A stretch of DNA of 64,000 nucleotides, taken from the NCBI GenBank assembly GCA_900550365.1, contig URRR01000010.1, forward strand, positions 12,036-76,035, in the 5' to 3' direction. Below the pieces are notes generated by a model, which ran no database searches, was not told where the DNA came from, and was given only the letters and a program-made list of their open reading frames with translations. Position numbers and translations under genes: made by a program. Source of the stretch: an uncultured Prevotella sp. (lineage in GTDB: Bacteria; Bacteroidota; Bacteroidia; Bacteroidales; Bacteroidaceae). This document shows positions 50,535 through 60,308 of this stretch, one piece after another (position 1 is the first letter of the stretch; each line of letters starts with the position of its first letter).

Positions 50535-53500
50535 ATGAGATTAGACAACTTTATAAACCGCCCGGTGCTGTCAACGGTGATTTCTATCTTGGTGGTGATA
50601 CTGGGCCTCATAGGATTGGTTTCGTTGCCAATCGAGCAATACCCTGACGTTGCGCCGCCAACCGTGCGTGTGAGCGCCAACTATACGGGTGCCAACGCCC
50701 AGACCGTGCTGAACTCGGTCATCGTGCCGCTTGAGGAGCAAATCAACGGTGTCGAGGGCATGACTTACATGACGTCTACCGCCACCAACGAAGGCTCGGC
50801 CAACATCCAGGTGTTCTTCAAACAGGGTATGAACGCCGACATGTGCCAGGTCAACGTGCAGAACCGTGTGTCACAGGCAACCGCACTTCTGCCTGCCGAG
50901 GTAACTCAGGCCGGTGTCACCGTGCAGAAACGACAGACCTCTACGGTGCTCCTTATGGCTATCAAGGGTGACCCGGAGAGATATGACGAGAAGTTCCTCC
51001 AGAACTACGCCGACATCAACATCATTCCTGCCATCAAGCGTGTGAACGGTGTGGGCGACTGTGAGGTTATGGGTGCGAAGACATATTCAATGCGTATATG
51101 GCTCGACCCGATTAAGATGAAGAACTACGGCCTCATGCCGTCAGACATATCTGCAGTGCTTGCCCAGCAGAACATCGAGGCCGCTCCTGGTAAGTTCGGT
51201 GAGCAAAGCGACAACCAGTATGAGTACACAATCCGTTACAAAGGCCGTCTGCAGACTCCTACTGAGTTTGAGGACATGGTCATCTCAAGCGACGCCAACG
51301 GCAACACGATCCGCGTGAAGGACGTTGCACGCGTTGAGCTTGGCGGACTTTACTACAGCGTTACCTCAAAGGTTAACGGTCAGCCGGCCGTCATGATGAT
51401 GGTCACCCAGACCGCAGGCTCTAACGCTACACAGATAGTCAACGACATCAAGGCCGTTATCGACGACCAGAGAACAATGCTTCCTCCGGGTGTCGAAATT
51501 GAGTACATGCAGGACGTAACCGAGTTCCTTTACGCTTCTATCGGCGACCTTGTCCACACTTTGTTCGAGGCGTTCATCCTCGTGTTCATCGTGGTTTACT
51601 TCTTCCTGCAGGACTTCCGCTCTACGCTCATCCCGCTTATCGCGGTGCCGGTGTCATTGGTAGGTACGTTCTTCTTCCTGAACGTGTTCGGATTCTCGCT
51701 CAACCTCCTTACGCTTTCAGCTCTGGTGCTCGCGATTGCGATAGTCGTCGATGACGCCATAGTGGTCGTCGAGGCCGTCCACGCTAAGCTCGACCTTGGT
51801 TACAAGTCAGCCCGCCAGGCCTCTATCGACGCTATGAACGAAATCTCAGGAGCTATTATCTCTATTACGCTTGTGATGTCAGCCGTGTTCATCCCGGTTT
51901 CATTCATCGGCGGAACTTCAGGTACGTTCTACAAGGAGTTCGGTATCACGATGGCTATCTCAATCGTAATCTCGGCTCTTAACGCGCTTACGCTGTCTCC
52001 GGCGCTGTGCGCCGTGCTCCTTAAGCCGAAGAACGAGGACGGAACCGAGCGCAAGCTGTCAATGTTAGACCGCTTCCACGCCGCGTTCAACGGTGCATAT
52101 AATAAGGTACAGGACAAGTACACAAAGACTGTACGCAAACTGGTTGAAAAACCGGTTATAGCAATCATCGCTGTCGTTATCGGTGTTGCGGCACTTGTAT
52201 TTACGGCAATGAACACCAAGACCGGTCTTGTTCCTGACGAGGATACGGGTACAGTGTTCTGTACGGTTTCTACCGACCCGGGTACATCTCTTACCAAAAC
52301 TAACGAGGTAATGGACCAGGTTGACTCAATGCTTGCCACCAACCCGGCTATCGAGAGCCGTCTGCGTATCACCGGTTACAACTTCATCTCAGGACAAGGT
52401 ACCAACCAGGGTACGTTCGTCATCAAGCTGAAGTCATTTGAGGAGCGTGACAAGGAAGAGGGATTCATGAAGTATTTCAACGTACACAGCATGGGTTCAC
52501 AGATGGTTCTTGCCATGATTTACAAGCAGACAGCAGCCATCAAGGGTGCTCAGATATTGGCCTTCCAGCCGCCTATGGTGCAGGGATTCTCTGCTACCAA
52601 CGGTCTGACGTTCTCTATGCTTGACCGTACCGGAGGTGATGTGAACAACTTCTTCCAAATCACTCAGAACTTCCTGACCGAACTTAACAAGCGTCCGGAA
52701 ATCGGAACGGCCATGACATCTTACAACTCTCAGTACCCGCAATACCAGATTGACGTGAACGTTGAGAAATGTAAGCAAAGCGGCATTGACCCCAGCACAG
52801 TGCTCACGGCAATGCAGGGATACTACGGCGGCCTGTATGCGTCGAACTTCAACTCTTTCGGTAAGCTCTACCGTGTAATGATTCAGGCAGACCCGAAGAT
52901 GCGTGAGGACCTTAAGAGTATGAACAATGTATATGTAAGGACAAGCAACGGCATGGCTCCCATCAACGAGTTCGTGACAATGACCAAGGTCTACGGCCCG
53001 CAGGAGATTGCCCGCTTCAACCTCTTCACATCTATTGACGTCAACGCTACCGCAGCCGACGGTTACTCTTCAGGTGACGCTATCCGCGCCATTGAGGAAG
53101 TGGCAAGCACCACTCTGCCAACCGGATTCGGCTATGAGTTCTCCGGTCTGACACGTTCTGAGCAGGAGTCGAGCAGCTCTACAATGATAATCTTCGCTCT
53201 CTGTCTTACCTTCGTGTACCTGATTCTGAGTGCGCAGTACGAAAGTTACCTCGTGCCTCTGTCGGTAATTCTGTCAATCCCGTTCGGTATCGCCGGCGCA
53301 TTCATCTTCACCGACCTGTTCGGAAAGAACAACGATATCTACATGCAGATTGCGCTCATCATGCTTATCGGACTTTTGGCAAAGAACGCCATCCTTATCG
53401 TGCAGTTCGCTCTTGAACGAAGAAGAACCGGTATGGCTCTCTCTTGGGCGGCAGTGCTCGGTGCCCAGGCCCGTCTGCGTCCTATCTTGATGACCTCGTT

Positions 53501-53765
53501 GGCAATGATTATCGGTCTTATGCCTCTGCTTATCCCTATCGGAGTAGGTTATAACGGTAACATGACCATCGGCGCCGCCGCAATCGGAGGTATGCTTATA
53601 GGTATGATTTGCCAGCTATTGATAGTTCCGGTGCTCTTCTACATCTTCCAGTACTTGCAGGAGAAGGCTAAGCCTCTCGAGTTCGATGATGACAACGCAG
53701 CCGTTGACACAGAGCTGCTGCAGTACACTCGTGGAATTGATAATACGAAAAACGACAACAAATGA
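50535..53765 (+). CDS. RND multidrug efflux pump (AcrB/MexB-like, HAE1 family)
   Basis: This is a complete inner-membrane pump with twelve helices and two large periplasmic loops. The start at 50535 (MRLDNFINRPVLSTVIS) is the usual RND opening. SLPIEQYPDVAPPTVRVSA follows, and the proton-relay motif AIVVDDAIVVVE with the essential Asp pair sits near residue 400. NAILIVQFALERR and ARLRPILMT close the second half. It exports diverse compounds driven by protons. Its stop overlaps the start of the channel gene. Confidence 0.96.
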   Translation: MRLDNFINRPVLSTVISILVVILGLIGLVSLPIEQYPDVAPPTVRVSANYTGANAQTVLNSVIVPLEEQINGVEGMTYMTSTATNEGSANIQVFFKQGMNADMCQVNVQNRVSQATALLPAEVTQAGVTVQKRQTSTVLLMAIKGDPERYDEKFLQNYADINIIPAIKRVNGVGDCEVMGAKTYSMRIWLDPIKMKNYGLMPSDISAVLAQQNIEAAPGKFGEQSDNQYEYTIRYKGRLQTPTEFEDMVISSDANGNTIRVKDVARVELGGLYYSVTSKVNGQPAVMMMVTQTAGSNATQIVNDIKAVIDDQRTMLPPGVEIEYMQDVTEFLYASIGDLVHTLFEAFILVFIVVYFFLQDFRSTLIPLIAVPVSLVGTFFFLNVFGFSLNLLTLSALVLAIAIVVDDAIVVVEAVHAKLDLGYKSARQASIDAMNEISGAIISITLVMSAVFIPVSFIGGTSGTFYKEFGITMAISIVISALNALTLSPALCAVLLKPKNEDGTERKLSMLDRFHAAFNGAYNKVQDKYTKTVRKLVEKPVIAIIAVVIGVAALVFTAMNTKTGLVPDEDTGTVFCTVSTDPGTSLTKTNEVMDQVDSMLATNPAIESRLRITGYNFISGQGTNQGTFVIKLKSFEERDKEEGFMKYFNVHSMGSQMVLAMIYKQTAAIKGAQILAFQPPMVQGFSATNGLTFSMLDRTGGDVNNFFQITQNFLTELNKRPEIGTAMTSYNSQYPQYQIDVNVEKCKQSGIDPSTVLTAMQGYYGGLYASNFNSFGKLYRVMIQADPKMREDLKSMNNVYVRTSNGMAPINEFVTMTKVYGPQEIARFNLFTSIDVNATAADGYSSGDAIRAIEEVASTTLPTGFGYEFSGLTRSEQESSSSTMIIFALCLTFVYLILSAQYESYLVPLSVILSIPFGIAGAFIFTDLFGKNNDIYMQIALIMLIGLLAKNAILIVQFALERRRTGMALSWAAVLGAQARLRPILMTSLAMIIGLMPLLIPIGVGYNGNMTIGAAAIGGMLIGMICQLLIVPVLFYIFQYLQEKAKPLEFDDDNAAVDTELLQYTRGIDNTKNDNK

Positions 53766-55150
53766 TGAAAAGAAGTAATATTTTGATAATGGTTTCCGCA
53801 GCTGCCCTTCTGAGCAGCTGTGGAATCTACAACAAGTACGAGCGCCCCGATGTGAACGTCACCGGCATTGTACGCGACGTCACTTCCAACACCGACACGC
53901 TTGCGGTAACTGACACAACGAGCTTCGGCAACCTGCCGTGGCGCAGCGTGTTCACCGACCCGCAGCTGCAAGTACTCATAGAGAAGGGCCTCGAACACAA
54001 CACTGACCTGCTCAACGCAGCCCTCAACGTGAAAATGGTTGAGGCACAGCTCACGGCAGCAAAACTGGCGTTTGTGCCGTCGTTCACGTTCTCCCCGTCG
54101 GGAACGATATCATCATGGGACGGCAGCAAGGCCACAAAGACATACTCACTGCCCATCAACGCAAGCTGGAGCATCGACCTGTTCGGCAACCTGCTCAACC
54201 AGAAGCGCAGCGCACAGATGGCCCTCTTGGCAACAAAGGACTATCAGCTCGTGGTCAAGACCAATCTTATAGCAAACATAGCCAACGCTTATTACACGCT
54301 GCTGATGCTTGACAAGCAGCTTGAGATAGTTGACAACATGACCAGCCTGACAAAGGACACATGGGACATGATGAAGCTTCAGAAAGAGCTTAACAACGCT
54401 AAAGAAACCAGCGTACAGAGCGCCGAGGCAAATTACTACTCTGTATTGGCACAGGCCGCTGACCTGAAACGCCAGATACGCGAGACCGAGAACTCACTCT
54501 CGCTGCTGTTAGGGCAGCAGGCCCAGGCTATAGCCCGCGGCCGCTTAGAGGACCAGTCGCTGCCGACGGAGTTCAGCACAGGCGTAAGTCTGCAACTGCT
54601 CAACAACCGTCCTGACGTTCACTATGCCGAGATGACGCTCGCGCAGTGCTTCTATGACACGCAGACCGCACGCTCACAGTTCTATCCGAACATAACAATC
54701 AGCGGTTCAGGCGCATTCACCAACAGCTCAGGTGTAGGTATAGTAAACCCGGGCAAATGGCTGCTTCAGGCTATCGGAAGCCTCGTTCAGCCCATATTCC
54801 AGAACGGTAAGCTCGTTGCCCAGCTGAAAGTGGCAAAGGCAACGCAGGAACAAGCCTACAACACTTGGCAGAATGCGGTACTCTCTGCAGGCAGTGAAGT
54901 AAGCAACGCGCTCGTGCTTTACAACTCGTCTGACGAGAAGAGCAAGCTCGAGGCAAAGCAGGTAGAAAGCCTGAAAAAGAACGTTGAATATACAAAAGAC
55001 CTCTTCCACATGGGCGGAAGCACATATCTGGAGGTCATCACGGCCCAGCAGTCACTGCTCAATGCAGAACTGTCAAAAGTCCAGGACGACTTCTACAAGA
55101 TGCAGGCAGTGGTCAATCTCTATTACGCCCTTGGCGGAGGAAGAGACTAA
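53762..55150 (+). CDS. Outer membrane efflux lipoprotein (TolC/OprM/NodT family)
   Basis: The lipoprotein signal has a Cys at about residue 20 (LLSSCGIYNKY). Two structural repeats of the TolC type follow (DPQLQVLIEKGLEHNTDLLNAAL, and NNRPDVHYAEMTLAQCFYDTQTARSQFYP with its core LNNRPDV). The ATG at 53762 overlaps the pump stop as ATGATGA, and 53765 is an alternative start. It completes the tripartite pump. Confidence 0.95.
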   Translation: MMKRSNILIMVSAAALLSSCGIYNKYERPDVNVTGIVRDVTSNTDTLAVTDTTSFGNLPWRSVFTDPQLQVLIEKGLEHNTDLLNAALNVKMVEAQLTAAKLAFVPSFTFSPSGTISSWDGSKATKTYSLPINASWSIDLFGNLLNQKRSAQMALLATKDYQLVVKTNLIANIANAYYTLLMLDKQLEIVDNMTSLTKDTWDMMKLQKELNNAKETSVQSAEANYYSVLAQAADLKRQIRETENSLSLLLGQQAQAIARGRLEDQSLPTEFSTGVSLQLLNNRPDVHYAEMTLAQCFYDTQTARSQFYPNITISGSGAFTNSSGVGIVNPGKWLLQAIGSLVQPIFQNGKLVAQLKVAKATQEQAYNTWQNAVLSAGSEVSNALVLYNSSDEKSKLEAKQVESLKKNVEYTKDLFHMGGSTYLEVITAQQSLLNAELSKVQDDFYKMQAVVNLYYALGGGRD

Positions 55151-55300
55151 GTAATTCATAATTCATAATTCATAATTCATAATTGGGCGGGCGTTTACAC
55201 CGCCGGAAGTTATGGATTGGGGATTATGAATTATGATAAAGCTCCACCTTCTGAGCCGGAAGGCATAATTACAAATTATGAATTATAAATTATGAATTAA
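55151..55300. repeat. AATTCAT heptamer array with inverted partners
   Basis: Four to five AATTCAT units at 55153-55183 are mirrored by TTATGAA and TTATAAA units at about 55223-55233 and 55271-55298. It ends 4 bases before the lpxA start. Confidence 0.8.
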
Positions 55301-55304
55301 CAAC

Positions 55305-56081
55305 ATGATAAGTCCAAAAGCAGAAATAGACCCGAAAGCGAAAATCGGCAAGAACGTAACGATTTATCCTTTCGCTTACATCGAGGGCGATGTCGTGATT
55401 GGTGACGACTGCGTTATCTATCCCTTCGTAAGCATTATGAACGGCACGCGCATGGGACGCGGCAACACCGTGTACCAGAACTCTGTGCTTGCAGCCGTTC
55501 CGCAAGATTTCAATTTCAAGGGGGACGACTCTACTCTGATTATCGGCGACAACAATATCATACGTGAGAATGTGGTAATCAACCGCGCCACTTACAGCAG
55601 CGGACAGACCGTAATAGGCAACACCAACGTGCTGATGGAGGGCGTACACGTATCACACGACACCAAGATAAGCGACGACTGCGTGTTCGGCTACGGTACA
55701 AAGATAGCCGGTGACTGCTCAATAGAGAACGCCGTGATCTTCTCTTCAAACGTTATTGCCAATGCCGGTGTGCGCGTAGGACGCGGAGCAATGATACAGG
55801 GCGGATGCCGCATCAGCCGCGACGTGCCCCCGTACATCGTCGCAAGCGACAACCCCGTGAAGTACGGCGGCATCAACTCGTCAATTCTGTCAATGCACGG
55901 AATAACGCAGAAGGTGCAGGACCATATCGCCAACGCTTACCGTCTTGTGTTCCACGGCCAGACGAGCGTGTTCGACGCCGTAAGGCAGATTAAGGAGCAG
56001 GTGCCCGACGGCCCCGAGATACGCCACATAGCTGAATTCATCGAGGCCACAAAGCTCGGAATCATCAGCAAGATGTGGTAA
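55305..56081 (+). CDS. lpxA: Acyl-ACP:UDP-N-acetylglucosamine O-acyltransferase
   Basis: LpxA starts lipid A synthesis by acylating UDP-GlcNAc. Left-handed beta-helix hexapeptides (IGKNVTIYPFAYIEGDVVIG) cover the first 190 residues, and the catalytic His lies in VHVSHDTKISDDCVFGYG. NINRATYSS-type substrate contacts (VVINRATYSSGQTVIG) are present, followed by a short helical tail. The length is 258 residues, as usual. It stands alone here rather than behind lpxC/fabZ, preceded by an AT-rich hairpin and followed by a terminator. Confidence 0.94.
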   Translation: MISPKAEIDPKAKIGKNVTIYPFAYIEGDVVIGDDCVIYPFVSIMNGTRMGRGNTVYQNSVLAAVPQDFNFKGDDSTLIIGDNNIIRENVVINRATYSSGQTVIGNTNVLMEGVHVSHDTKISDDCVFGYGTKIAGDCSIENAVIFSSNVIANAGVRVGRGAMIQGGCRISRDVPPYIVASDNPVKYGGINSSILSMHGITQKVQDHIANAYRLVFHGQTSVFDAVRQIKEQVPDGPEIRHIAEFIEATKLGIISKMW

Positions 56082-56100
56082 TTACAAGTACTGAATAAAG

Positions 56101-56137
56101 CAAAGGCGCACGCCCCGACGGGTGTGCGCCTTTGTTA
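56101..56137 (+). terminator. Intrinsic terminator of lpxA
   Basis: CAAAGGCGCAC and GTGCGCCTTTG are perfect inverted copies (56101-56111 and 56124-56134) around a 12-base loop. Confidence 0.75.
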
Positions 56138-56181
56138 TATCTAAGGCCTTACGGCCATTCACCGACGGCTGAAGAGTATGC

Positions 56182-57300
56182 TCACTTACGCAGAAACTCC
56201 CTTATCCGCTCCTCGGGAATGCCGAAGTTGAAGTTATCCGTAGTGCCGAGCTTTGCAAAGTTGACGGCCACGAGATTACCATACTCATCAATGACGGGGC
56301 TTCCGCTCGACCCCTGCAGCGTGGGGATACTGTAGAGCAGGCGCTGGCCGTCGGGCAGCTGGGTCACCTTTCCGCTGGTCATCTGCACCTTGATACCCTG
56401 CTTGGTGTTGGCCAGCACGAGACCGGCGTTATACCCAATCATGTACAGCTGCTGGTCAATCTTCAGCGGACCGTCATCCCCGCTGTCGGTAAACAGCCGC
56501 GTTATAAGGTTGCCGCCGTCATCGTCGCCCCTGAGTCTGAACACATGCGTGCCCTCAGGAGTCTTCTTGTTCTTCAGCTGCAGCAGCGCGAGGTCAACGT
56601 CATCCTTGTCTGACGTGCGCACCACCACGCAGGGATTCTTCTCCAGAAAATCCCTGTCAGTAGTAACAAAAGTGTTATTATACGCGATGCCAAGCTCACA
56701 GACGGTCTGTATCCTGATGCCTTCAGGGTCAATGTTGCCGTCAATCTCGTCGCTTGTCTGCTTAAGAGCGTCGAAGCGCCGGCCCAGTTCATACTGCATG
56801 GCATTAATCTGCGAGAGGCGTTCCTCGTCAGTATGCACGTATCCGTAATAGTCAGTGTACATGCACGATGACTTCTCGTTCTCAAGACTCATGAACTGCT
56901 GCGTGAGCGATGTCATTTCGTCAGAGATGTATAATTTCATGATTTTCAGAATCTTTATCATGCTGCGGCGTGCCGTCACGGCGTCAATGTCGGGCCTGGC
57001 CACGTGGCGGTTGGTCATCATGGTGCCCTTATCGTCAATGAAGAAGGCCGTACCCGTAAGCATGGCACGCTTAGCCTGCGCCTCCTTCACGTCTGCCGTA
57101 AGGCCGCTTATGTCACCGTTCTCGTCAAGTCCGGTGAAATACAGCTTGCCGCCGTTAGGCAACATCAGTTCATAATAATACTCATTAAGCACCACGACAA
57201 CGCCCGAGGATGTCTCGTTAAACAACTCCTCGGCCGATTTGCGGCCGTCGCACCCCGCCACAATGAGCGCGACCGAAAGCATGACAAACAGCTTTTTCAT
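56182..57300 (-). CDS. Trypsin-like serine protease lipoprotein
   Basis: The start at 57300 gives MKKLFVMLSVALIVAGC, a lipoprotein signal. The catalytic triad is visible: His in GTMMTNRHVARPD near residue 100, Asp in DKDDVDLALLQLKN near residue 245 and Ser in LQGSSGSPVIDEYG near residue 340. Between His and Asp lies an insertion of roughly 100 residues, mostly helical (MIKILKIMKLYISDEM..), not found in ordinary DegP-type proteases. No PDZ domain follows; the chain ends soon after the Ser motif. It probably acts in the periplasm; the target is unknown. Confidence 0.85.
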   Translation of the reverse strand: MKKLFVMLSVALIVAGCDGRKSAEELFNETSSGVVVVLNEYYYELMLPNGGKLYFTGLDENGDISGLTADVKEAQAKRAMLTGTAFFIDDKGTMMTNRHVARPDIDAVTARRSMIKILKIMKLYISDEMTSLTQQFMSLENEKSSCMYTDYYGYVHTDEERLSQINAMQYELGRRFDALKQTSDEIDGNIDPEGIRIQTVCELGIAYNNTFVTTDRDFLEKNPCVVVRTSDKDDVDLALLQLKNKKTPEGTHVFRLRGDDDGGNLITRLFTDSGDDGPLKIDQQLYMIGYNAGLVLANTKQGIKVQMTSGKVTQLPDGQRLLYSIPTLQGSSGSPVIDEYGNLVAVNFAKLGTTDNFNFGIPEERIREFLRK

Positions 57301-57560
57301 AATAATCATGGTTTAGCCGGACAGCCGACCCTTATCAACTAAGCCCGGGGTTCACATTATTTATTGATTTTGCAAGATAACGCAACACGGAAGCAAAGCC
57401 CTGACGAGAACGCTGTTTTACGGTTTGTCTCATCCGGCATGACTCAATATTTATGAATACAAAGATAATGTAAACTTGCCGAATCTCAAAATAAAACGGA
57501 GACAAACGGGCTTTCAGCATAATTAAAAGCGGCGGGAGCGCGCAGCCCTGAAGCATATAT

Positions 57561-57600
57561 AAAAACAGCGGCCGAAAGTTTTATTATAACCTTCGGCCGC
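57561..57600 (-). terminator. Intrinsic terminator of tRNA-Pro
   Basis: On the minus strand GCGGCCGAA and TTCGGCCGC (57592-57600 and 57568-57576) form a 9-bp stem followed by TG and five T. Confidence 0.85.
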
Positions 57601-57607
57601 CTTTGCC

Positions 57608-57684
57608 TGGTCGGGATTACTGGACTCGAACCAGCGACCTCACGCCCCCCAGACGCGTGCGCTAACCAACTGCGCTAAATCCCG
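57608..57684 (-). tRNA. tRNA-Pro(GGG) with encoded CCA
   Basis: The minus strand folds as a cloverleaf: acceptor CGGGATT/AATCCCG, D stem GCGC/GCGC, anticodon stem CGCGT/GCGTG with loop CTGGGGG (anticodon GGG), T arm GCTGG-TTCGAGT-CCAGT. The discriminator A is followed by an encoded CCA at 57610-57608. A full promoter and a terminator flank it. Confidence 0.95.
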
Positions 57685-57700
57685 TTCCTTTAAGCGACTG

Positions 57701-57732
57701 CAAAAGTACAAGTTTATTTTTAAACGAGCAAA
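57701..57732 (-). promoter_or_regulatory. Promoter of tRNA-Pro
   Basis: Minus-strand TTTG (57732-57729), 20 bases, then TACTTTTG (57708-57701), 16 bases before the tRNA. Confidence 0.8.
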
Positions 57733-57810
57733 CTTTTAATCAACTTTTTCTTATTTTCTGCGAAATTACGCTTGAAAGACAGATTTGCAGCCCGCCCCGG
57801 CCTGATTTGC

Positions 57811-57898
57811 AAAAGGCCGCAAAACGCGATGCAAAAGGCGGCCTTTCAGACCGCAAAAGGCCGTCTTTTACAAACCAAAAGGCCACCTTTTGCAACGC
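57811..57898. repeat. 22-bp palindromic-unit array H (4 units)
   Basis: Units start at 57811, 57833, 57855 and 57877, with cores AAAAGGCCGCAAAAC, AAAAGGCGGCCTTTC, AAAAGGCCGTCTTTT and AAAAGGCCACCTTTT. Confidence 0.9.
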
Positions 57899-57969
57899 TC
57901 GTCATAACCGCCTGACTGTCAACACATTATAAAAAGCACGGCCAACCGGCTGTTTTTATGACCGGCAAC

Positions 57970-58000
57970 TTTGATTTATCTGGAAAATTTAATATCTTTG
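57970..58000 (+). promoter_or_regulatory. Promoter of the Sde182-type hydrolase gene
   Basis: TTTG at 57970-57973, 19 bases, then TATCTTTG at 57993-58000, 46 bases before the start codon. Confidence 0.7.
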
Positions 58001-58046
58001 CCGTGCTTAATACATAATCTAATAACAATTAACAACACCCTGAATC

Positions 58047-59336
58047 ATGAAAAAAATCATCACTCTGACACTTGCCGCAGTACTTACAGCCGGCGTGCCC
58101 GTAAAGACCCAGGCCCGCGTAAAGCCGGCCGAGAAGCCGCGCATACTAATCAGCACCGACATAGGCGGCACTGACCCTGACGACAACCAGTCAATGGGCC
58201 ACTTCCTTATGTACACTGACCAGTTTGATACTGAGGGCCTCGTGTCGTCACCATCATACGGCTCGGGCAGCAAAGAGGAAATACTGCGCATGATTGACCT
58301 GTATGAGCAGGACCTGCCCAAGCTGAGCAGGCACGCCGCGGGCATGGCCTCGCCTGACTATCTGCGCTCTATAACCAAGCAGGGACGCAGGGGCCCTGCC
58401 CCGCTATGCGGATATATGACGGCAACGGAGGGCTCTGACTGGATTGTGAAATGTGCCCGCCGCGAGAGCGACCGGCCGCTGTACGTGCTCGTATGGGGCG
58501 GACTTGACGACCTGGCCCAGGCCTTGCACGACGCTCCTGACATTGCAGACAAGATACGTGTGTACTGGATTGGCGGCCCAAACAAGAAGTGGAGCGTCAA
58601 CAGCTACGTCTACATCGTAAAGAATTTTCCTGACTTATGGATGATTGAGAACAACGTTGCTTACCGCGCCTTCATACGTGACAGCAAAAACAACGACATG
58701 TACAACAACGGATTTTATGACCACTTTGCCAAAGACGCAGGCAATCTGGGTGCTGACTTCGGCTCGTATCTCGACGGCATACCTAAGATGGGCGATACGC
58801 CTTCACTGCTTTACATGATGGACGGCGACCCGTCAGACCCTGAAAAAGAATCGTGGGGCGGACAGTTTGAGCGGTGCACGCACAGCCCGAGAGTGGTGTT
58901 CAGCCGCACGGCCACGGCTCAAGACACCGTACAGAATTATGCCGTAATAGAGTTTCACATAAAAGGCCCGGTGCTCGACAAGTCAATGACAGGAAAGCCA
59001 TGCGTTACCCTGACGATAGCAAAACAAAGCTGGGAGGGATACTATATGGGCGGAGGTGACTACATGGTGCGTTATTCCACCTACACGCTCGGCACCCTGC
59101 CCTACACCATAAAGTCTGAAATAAAGGACTTTCCCGAACAGAGCGGAGCCGTAACGATAGTGAACTCATGGCCCGGCAAGAAGCGGTCTACGGATTATAA
59201 GGTAGGCCGTCAGTGGTACACCGACCATAGTGCCCCTGCCCTCTTCCATACATATATGCAGGGAGGGGCCACTATCTACAAATGGCGCAAGGAAGTAATG
59301 GACGACTGGGGCCGGCGCTGGGCATGGCTGAAATAA
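58047..59336 (+). CDS. DUF1593 (Sde182-like) nucleoside-hydrolase-like protein
   Basis: A signal peptide (residues 1-24) is followed by RILISTDIGGTDPDDNQSMGHF, the Asp-rich motif shared with nucleoside hydrolases, then VWGGLDDLAQALHDAPD and YWIGGPNKKWSVNSY. This matches DUF1593/Sde182, a periplasmic family related to a cellulose-associated protein of Saccharophagus; the enzymatic activity is not established. The C-terminal half forms a beta-rich domain. It has its own promoter and shares a hairpin with the convergent lipoprotein gene. Confidence 0.85.
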   Translation: MKKIITLTLAAVLTAGVPVKTQARVKPAEKPRILISTDIGGTDPDDNQSMGHFLMYTDQFDTEGLVSSPSYGSGSKEEILRMIDLYEQDLPKLSRHAAGMASPDYLRSITKQGRRGPAPLCGYMTATEGSDWIVKCARRESDRPLYVLVWGGLDDLAQALHDAPDIADKIRVYWIGGPNKKWSVNSYVYIVKNFPDLWMIENNVAYRAFIRDSKNNDMYNNGFYDHFAKDAGNLGADFGSYLDGIPKMGDTPSLLYMMDGDPSDPEKESWGGQFERCTHSPRVVFSRTATAQDTVQNYAVIEFHIKGPVLDKSMTGKPCVTLTIAKQSWEGYYMGGGDYMVRYSTYTLGTLPYTIKSEIKDFPEQSGAVTIVNSWPGKKRSTDYKVGRQWYTDHSAPALFHTYMQGGATIYKWRKEVMDDWGRRWAWLK

Positions 59337-59364
59337 GCCCGGCCGACAGTAAAGGGAAAGAAAA

Positions 59365-59412
59365 AGCAGGCAAGCTGACCGGCCCACGGGCCACGATGCT
59401 TGCCTGCTCTTT
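59365..59412. terminator. Bidirectional terminator between convergent genes
   Basis: AGCAGGCAAGC (59365-59375) and GCTTGCCTGCT (59398-59408) pair perfectly; the loop contains a further GGCCC/GGGCC pairing. A-rich and T-rich flanks lie on both sides. Confidence 0.8.
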
Positions 59413-59432
59413 ATTATAATGCACGTAAGTGC

Positions 59433-60281
59433 TTACTTAACCTGCACTACGAGATATTTGCTCGTGCTCCAGAACAGCTGCGGATTGGTGATGTGCAGGA
59501 TGTACTGGTCTTGCTCGTCACGCTCCAGCTTGTAGCTGCTTGATGGGTGCATGGTCAGCAGTTTGGCTGACTTGCTGTACAGCTTGAGTGCCTTCAGGGT
59601 GCGTATGTCGCACTTGGTGAAATAGCTCTTGTTGAAGTTTGACTGCAACACCTTACCCTTTACGAGGATGTTCTGCTCCTTAAGCTCCTTCTTTGTGCCG
59701 AACACATACCATGCCGTGTTGAGCTGCTTGTCCTGGGCGTTAATGGTGTTGGCCTTCTTGGCGTTGTCGTCCTGCAGCGTGCTTACGTTCTTGTTAAGCG
59801 TGGACACGGTGCGGTCAAGCTCCTCTATGTGTATGTCCTTAGCCTCGAGCTGGGCGTAGAGGTCCTTTATATGATGGTCCTTGTCCTCCAGCTGCTTTGT
59901 AAGGTCTTCTATCGTTTTCTGCAGTTGTTCGCTCTTTATTGAGCCGTTCTTAACCTGCTGGCGCAGCTTGGCCAGCAAATCACGGTTCTCGGCCATGCGC
60001 TGCTGTATGAACTGGAGGTTCTCGCGTATCCGCTGCTGGCGGTTGGCTCCCTCGCCGTCCTTGGCCACGCTGACGCGGTTCTCGGCCTCGCTTATCTGCC
60101 GGAATCCCTCTTCTACCTCGTTAAGGATGCCCAGCATGTCGTTAATCTCGTTGTCTTTCTGCTCAAGAACCTTCTGCAACGAGTCGGCACGGCTCTCTTG
60201 CGGCAGGCCTGATGAAGACTTACCGTTGTCACATGCGACCAATGTAAAGATGCAGGCCGCCAGAAATAATACCTTTTTCAT
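59433..60281 (-). CDS. Coiled-coil lipoprotein, unknown function
   Basis: A lipoprotein signal (lipobox LVAC, Cys17) precedes about 150 residues of coiled coil with clear heptads (QLQKTIEDLTKQLEDKDHHI). A small beta-rich C-terminal domain of about 90 residues begins at TAWYVFGTKKELKEQNIL. The layout is conserved-looking in Bacteroidetes, but no named family is recognised. It lies 27 bases downstream of rsmI on the same strand. Confidence 0.75.
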   Translation of the reverse strand: MKKVLFLAACIFTLVACDNGKSSSGLPQESRADSLQKVLEQKDNEINDMLGILNEVEEGFRQISEAENRVSVAKDGEGANRQQRIRENLQFIQQRMAENRDLLAKLRQQVKNGSIKSEQLQKTIEDLTKQLEDKDHHIKDLYAQLEAKDIHIEELDRTVSTLNKNVSTLQDDNAKKANTINAQDKQLNTAWYVFGTKKELKEQNILVKGKVLQSNFNKSYFTKCDIRTLKALKLYSKSAKLLTMHPSSSYKLERDEQDQYILHITNPQLFWSTSKYLVVQVK

Positions 60282-60308
60282 ATTCTTATATTTTTGACGT
60301 TTGTATTT

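Noticed and set aside
57310..57560. Gene in the gap upstream of the protease gene
   Set aside because: Only short frames without start signals or homology; I see nothing identifiable there.
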